From the NCBI GenBank assembly GCA_003152955.1, contig PMBQ01000184.1, forward strand, positions 1 to 6,474: a stretch of 6,474 bases of DNA, in the 5' to 3' direction. How positions within the stretch are numbered: position 1 is the first letter of the stretch; every line of letters starts with the position of its first letter. Origin of the DNA: Candidatus Bathyarchaeota archaeon (GTDB lineage: Archaea; Thermoproteota; Bathyarchaeia; 40CM-2-53-6; FEN-987). Both the position numbers and the translations under genes were made by a program. Under the pieces are notes generated by a model that saw nothing but the letters and a program-made list of their open reading frames with translations, was not told the DNA's origin and searched no databases. Positions 5,181-6,474 of the stretch are shown here, in pieces.

Positions 5181-5275
5181 CTTGGCCGCGGGTCGCGAAG
5201 GTCGCTGTGCCTTCTCTGTGTAACGTTCGGGTACCGATATCGATGGGAATTTTGATGCTCGGTATTGTTTGTCTA

Positions 5276-6474
5276 CTATCGTCGAACGGGGAATGGCATC
5301 CCCTTACCCAGCGCAGCGCCGCGTCGTTTCATGCTTTTCATCATTTTCTTCATCATGAAGTATTGATTGATCATTTCCTTGACTTCCTTGTCTGAAGTTC
5401 CCGAGCCTCTGGCTATCCTCCTTGCTCTCGAAGAGTCGACCAGTTTTGGGTCTTCTATTTCATTCCTGGTCATTGATTGGATTATGACGCGCCAAGAGTC
5501 CAGTCTCCTTTCTGCAACCTCCATTGCATCGTCAGGTAAGTTCATTCCCCCCGGTACCATCCCCATCAATTTCTTAAGCGGGCCCATTTTTCGGACCGCG
5601 ACCATCTGATCATACATATCTTTCAGGGTGAACTTGCCTTCGAGGAATGCTCGGACTTTCTTCTCTGGAACGACTACTTCCGCTTCGCGTACCTTATCCA
5701 CGAGGGCTTTGATGTCGCCCATTCCAAGAAGGCGTCCCACGAAACTTGAGGGAATAAACTGCTCAATGTCATCGATCTTCTCGCCTGTTCCAATGAATTT
5801 GATTTTGGCATTGGTTGCGGCTACTGCAGATAGAGCGCCTCCACCTTTTGCTGTGCCGTCAAGTTTCGTGACGAAAATCGAGCCTATCTTGGTGGTCTCG
5901 TTGAAAGCGGTCGCTTGGGACATTGCAGCTTGGCCGATTGAGGCGTCAATTGCGAGGATTATCTCATTCGGTTTGATTTGTTCGGCCAGGTCTTTCATTT
6001 CAGACATGAGTTCGTGTTCGTCTTTGTGGCGACCAGCCGTGTCGACGATGATCAGGTCGTGCTTTAGGTCTGTAAATGATTCCATTCCATTCTTGACCGT
6101 CTTCAAGACGTTCTTAGAGGTAGGTTCGCCATAGACTGAAACGTTGACTTTGTCTGCAAGTTGTTTTAGTTGATCATAGGCTCCGGGGCGATACGTGTCG
6201 GCGCAGACTATCGCGGGGTGCATTCCACGCTTCTGGTAGAAGCGCGAGAGCTTCACTGCAGCCGTTGTCTTCCCGGTCCCCTGAATTCCCACTAGCATTA
6301 TGACCCGAGTCTTGCCAGGTTCGATCGTTAACTTACTTGGTTCTTCTCCGAGAAATCGAGTCAATTCCTCATAGAGGACCTTGATTACATGTTCTCGTCT
6401 GGATATTCCCGGCGGAAGCTTCTCTTCAAGGGACCGCTTCTCGACCGCTTGAGAAATTTGGAGCACTAGGTTTA
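5276..6474 (-). CDS. srp54: Signal recognition particle protein SRP54 (GTPase), N-terminus missing
   Basis: SRP54 binds 7S RNA and signal sequences of nascent proteins and, with the receptor FtsY, directs ribosomes to the membrane in a GTP-controlled cycle. Residues here are counted from the valine codon at 6466. Seen: the end of the N domain with LEEKLPPGISRREHVIKVLYEEL (13-35), P-loop GIQGTGKTT (60-68), the SRP insertion motif DTYRPGAYDQL (90-100), DTAGR (142-146), TKLDG (200-204), and GTGEKIDDIEQF (226-237). The methionine-rich M domain has a finger-loop MGPLKKLMGMVPGG (294-307) and the RNA-binding SRARRIARGSGTS (346-358). The reading frame runs through the window edge: the codon at 6466 is GTG in the middle of the N domain, and roughly 50-55 N-terminal residues are outside. 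The stop is a double TAG. The G and M domain motifs look intact. Confidence 0.97.
   Translation of the reverse strand, partial: NLVLQISQAVEKRSLEEKLPPGISRREHVIKVLYEELTRFLGEEPSKLTIEPGKTRVIMLVGIQGTGKTTAAVKLSRFYQKRGMHPAIVCADTYRPGAYDQLKQLADKVNVSVYGEPTSKNVLKTVKNGMESFTDLKHDLIIVDTAGRHKDEHELMSEMKDLAEQIKPNEIILAIDASIGQAAMSQATAFNETTKIGSIFVTKLDGTAKGGGALSAVAATNAKIKFIGTGEKIDDIEQFIPSSFVGRLLGMGDIKALVDKVREAEVVVPEKKVRAFLEGKFTLKDMYDQMVAVRKMGPLKKLMGMVPGGMNLPDDAMEVAERRLDSWRVIIQSMTRNEIEDPKLVDSSRARRIARGSGTSDKEVKEMINQYFMMKKMMKSMKRRGAALGKGMPFPVRR

Noticed and set aside
5232..5264. TACCGA/TCGGTA inverted repeat after srp54 as a terminator
   Set aside because: There are only six pairs around a 21-nt loop and no U-run follows, so it does not support a terminator call.
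5628..6134. Plus-strand open frame of 168 codons opposite srp54
   Set aside because: It lies wholly antisense to the highly conserved GTPase domain, has no recognisable domain, and is low-complexity in Ser/Ala/Arg, as expected from a shadow frame.
6464..6466. Start of SRP54 at this codon
   Set aside because: The codon is GTG inside the conserved N domain (N-L-V-L-Q-I in context). The frame stays open to the window edge, and full-length family members have roughly 50-55 more residues upstream.

Overview
The window is archaeal chromosomal DNA. Every recognisable gene lies on the minus strand, so transcription runs from position 6474 toward 1. The archaeal assignment rests on archaeal/eukaryotic-type proteins: eL21, the Rpb4-like RNA polymerase subunit F, DUF655, archaeal SRP54, uL16 of the L10e type and the Dph2 diphthamide enzyme. 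The protein sequences suggest the TACK/Thermoproteota side (Bathyarchaeia- or Nitrososphaeria-like). That narrower placement is an impression and not a result of any search.

Layout in transcription order: SRP54 (6474-5276, N-terminus outside the window); a 143-nt gap with a likely promoter; eL21 (5124-4834); RpoF (4832-4491); a 200-nt gap with a U-tract and a hairpin; DUF655 (4290-3634); a Y-family DNA polymerase (3595-2498); the rRNA dimethyladenosine transferase KsgA/Dim1 (2460-1627), which shares one base with a TrmJ-like tRNA 2'-O-methyltransferase (1627-935); uL16/L10e (883-368); a gap with two competing hairpins; and the first 77 codons of Dph2 (232-1).

Apart from the polymerase, the genes serve making and using the translation apparatus: membrane targeting (SRP54), ribosomal proteins (eL21, uL16), transcription (RpoF), small-subunit rRNA modification (KsgA), tRNA anticodon-loop modification (TrmJ) and modification of elongation factor 2 (Dph2). 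The order eL21-rpoF-DUF655-ksgA is a known conserved archaeal cluster. Here a translesion polymerase sits between DUF655 and ksgA.

I find no mobile element, CRISPR array, tRNA or rRNA gene, and no clear new system. The points most worth checking are a terminator/anti-terminator-like pair of exclusive hairpins before dph2, a KsgA motif IV that reads SPPY instead of the family's usual N-x-P-Y, the dinB insertion, and the many non-ATG starts (six of eight visible starts).
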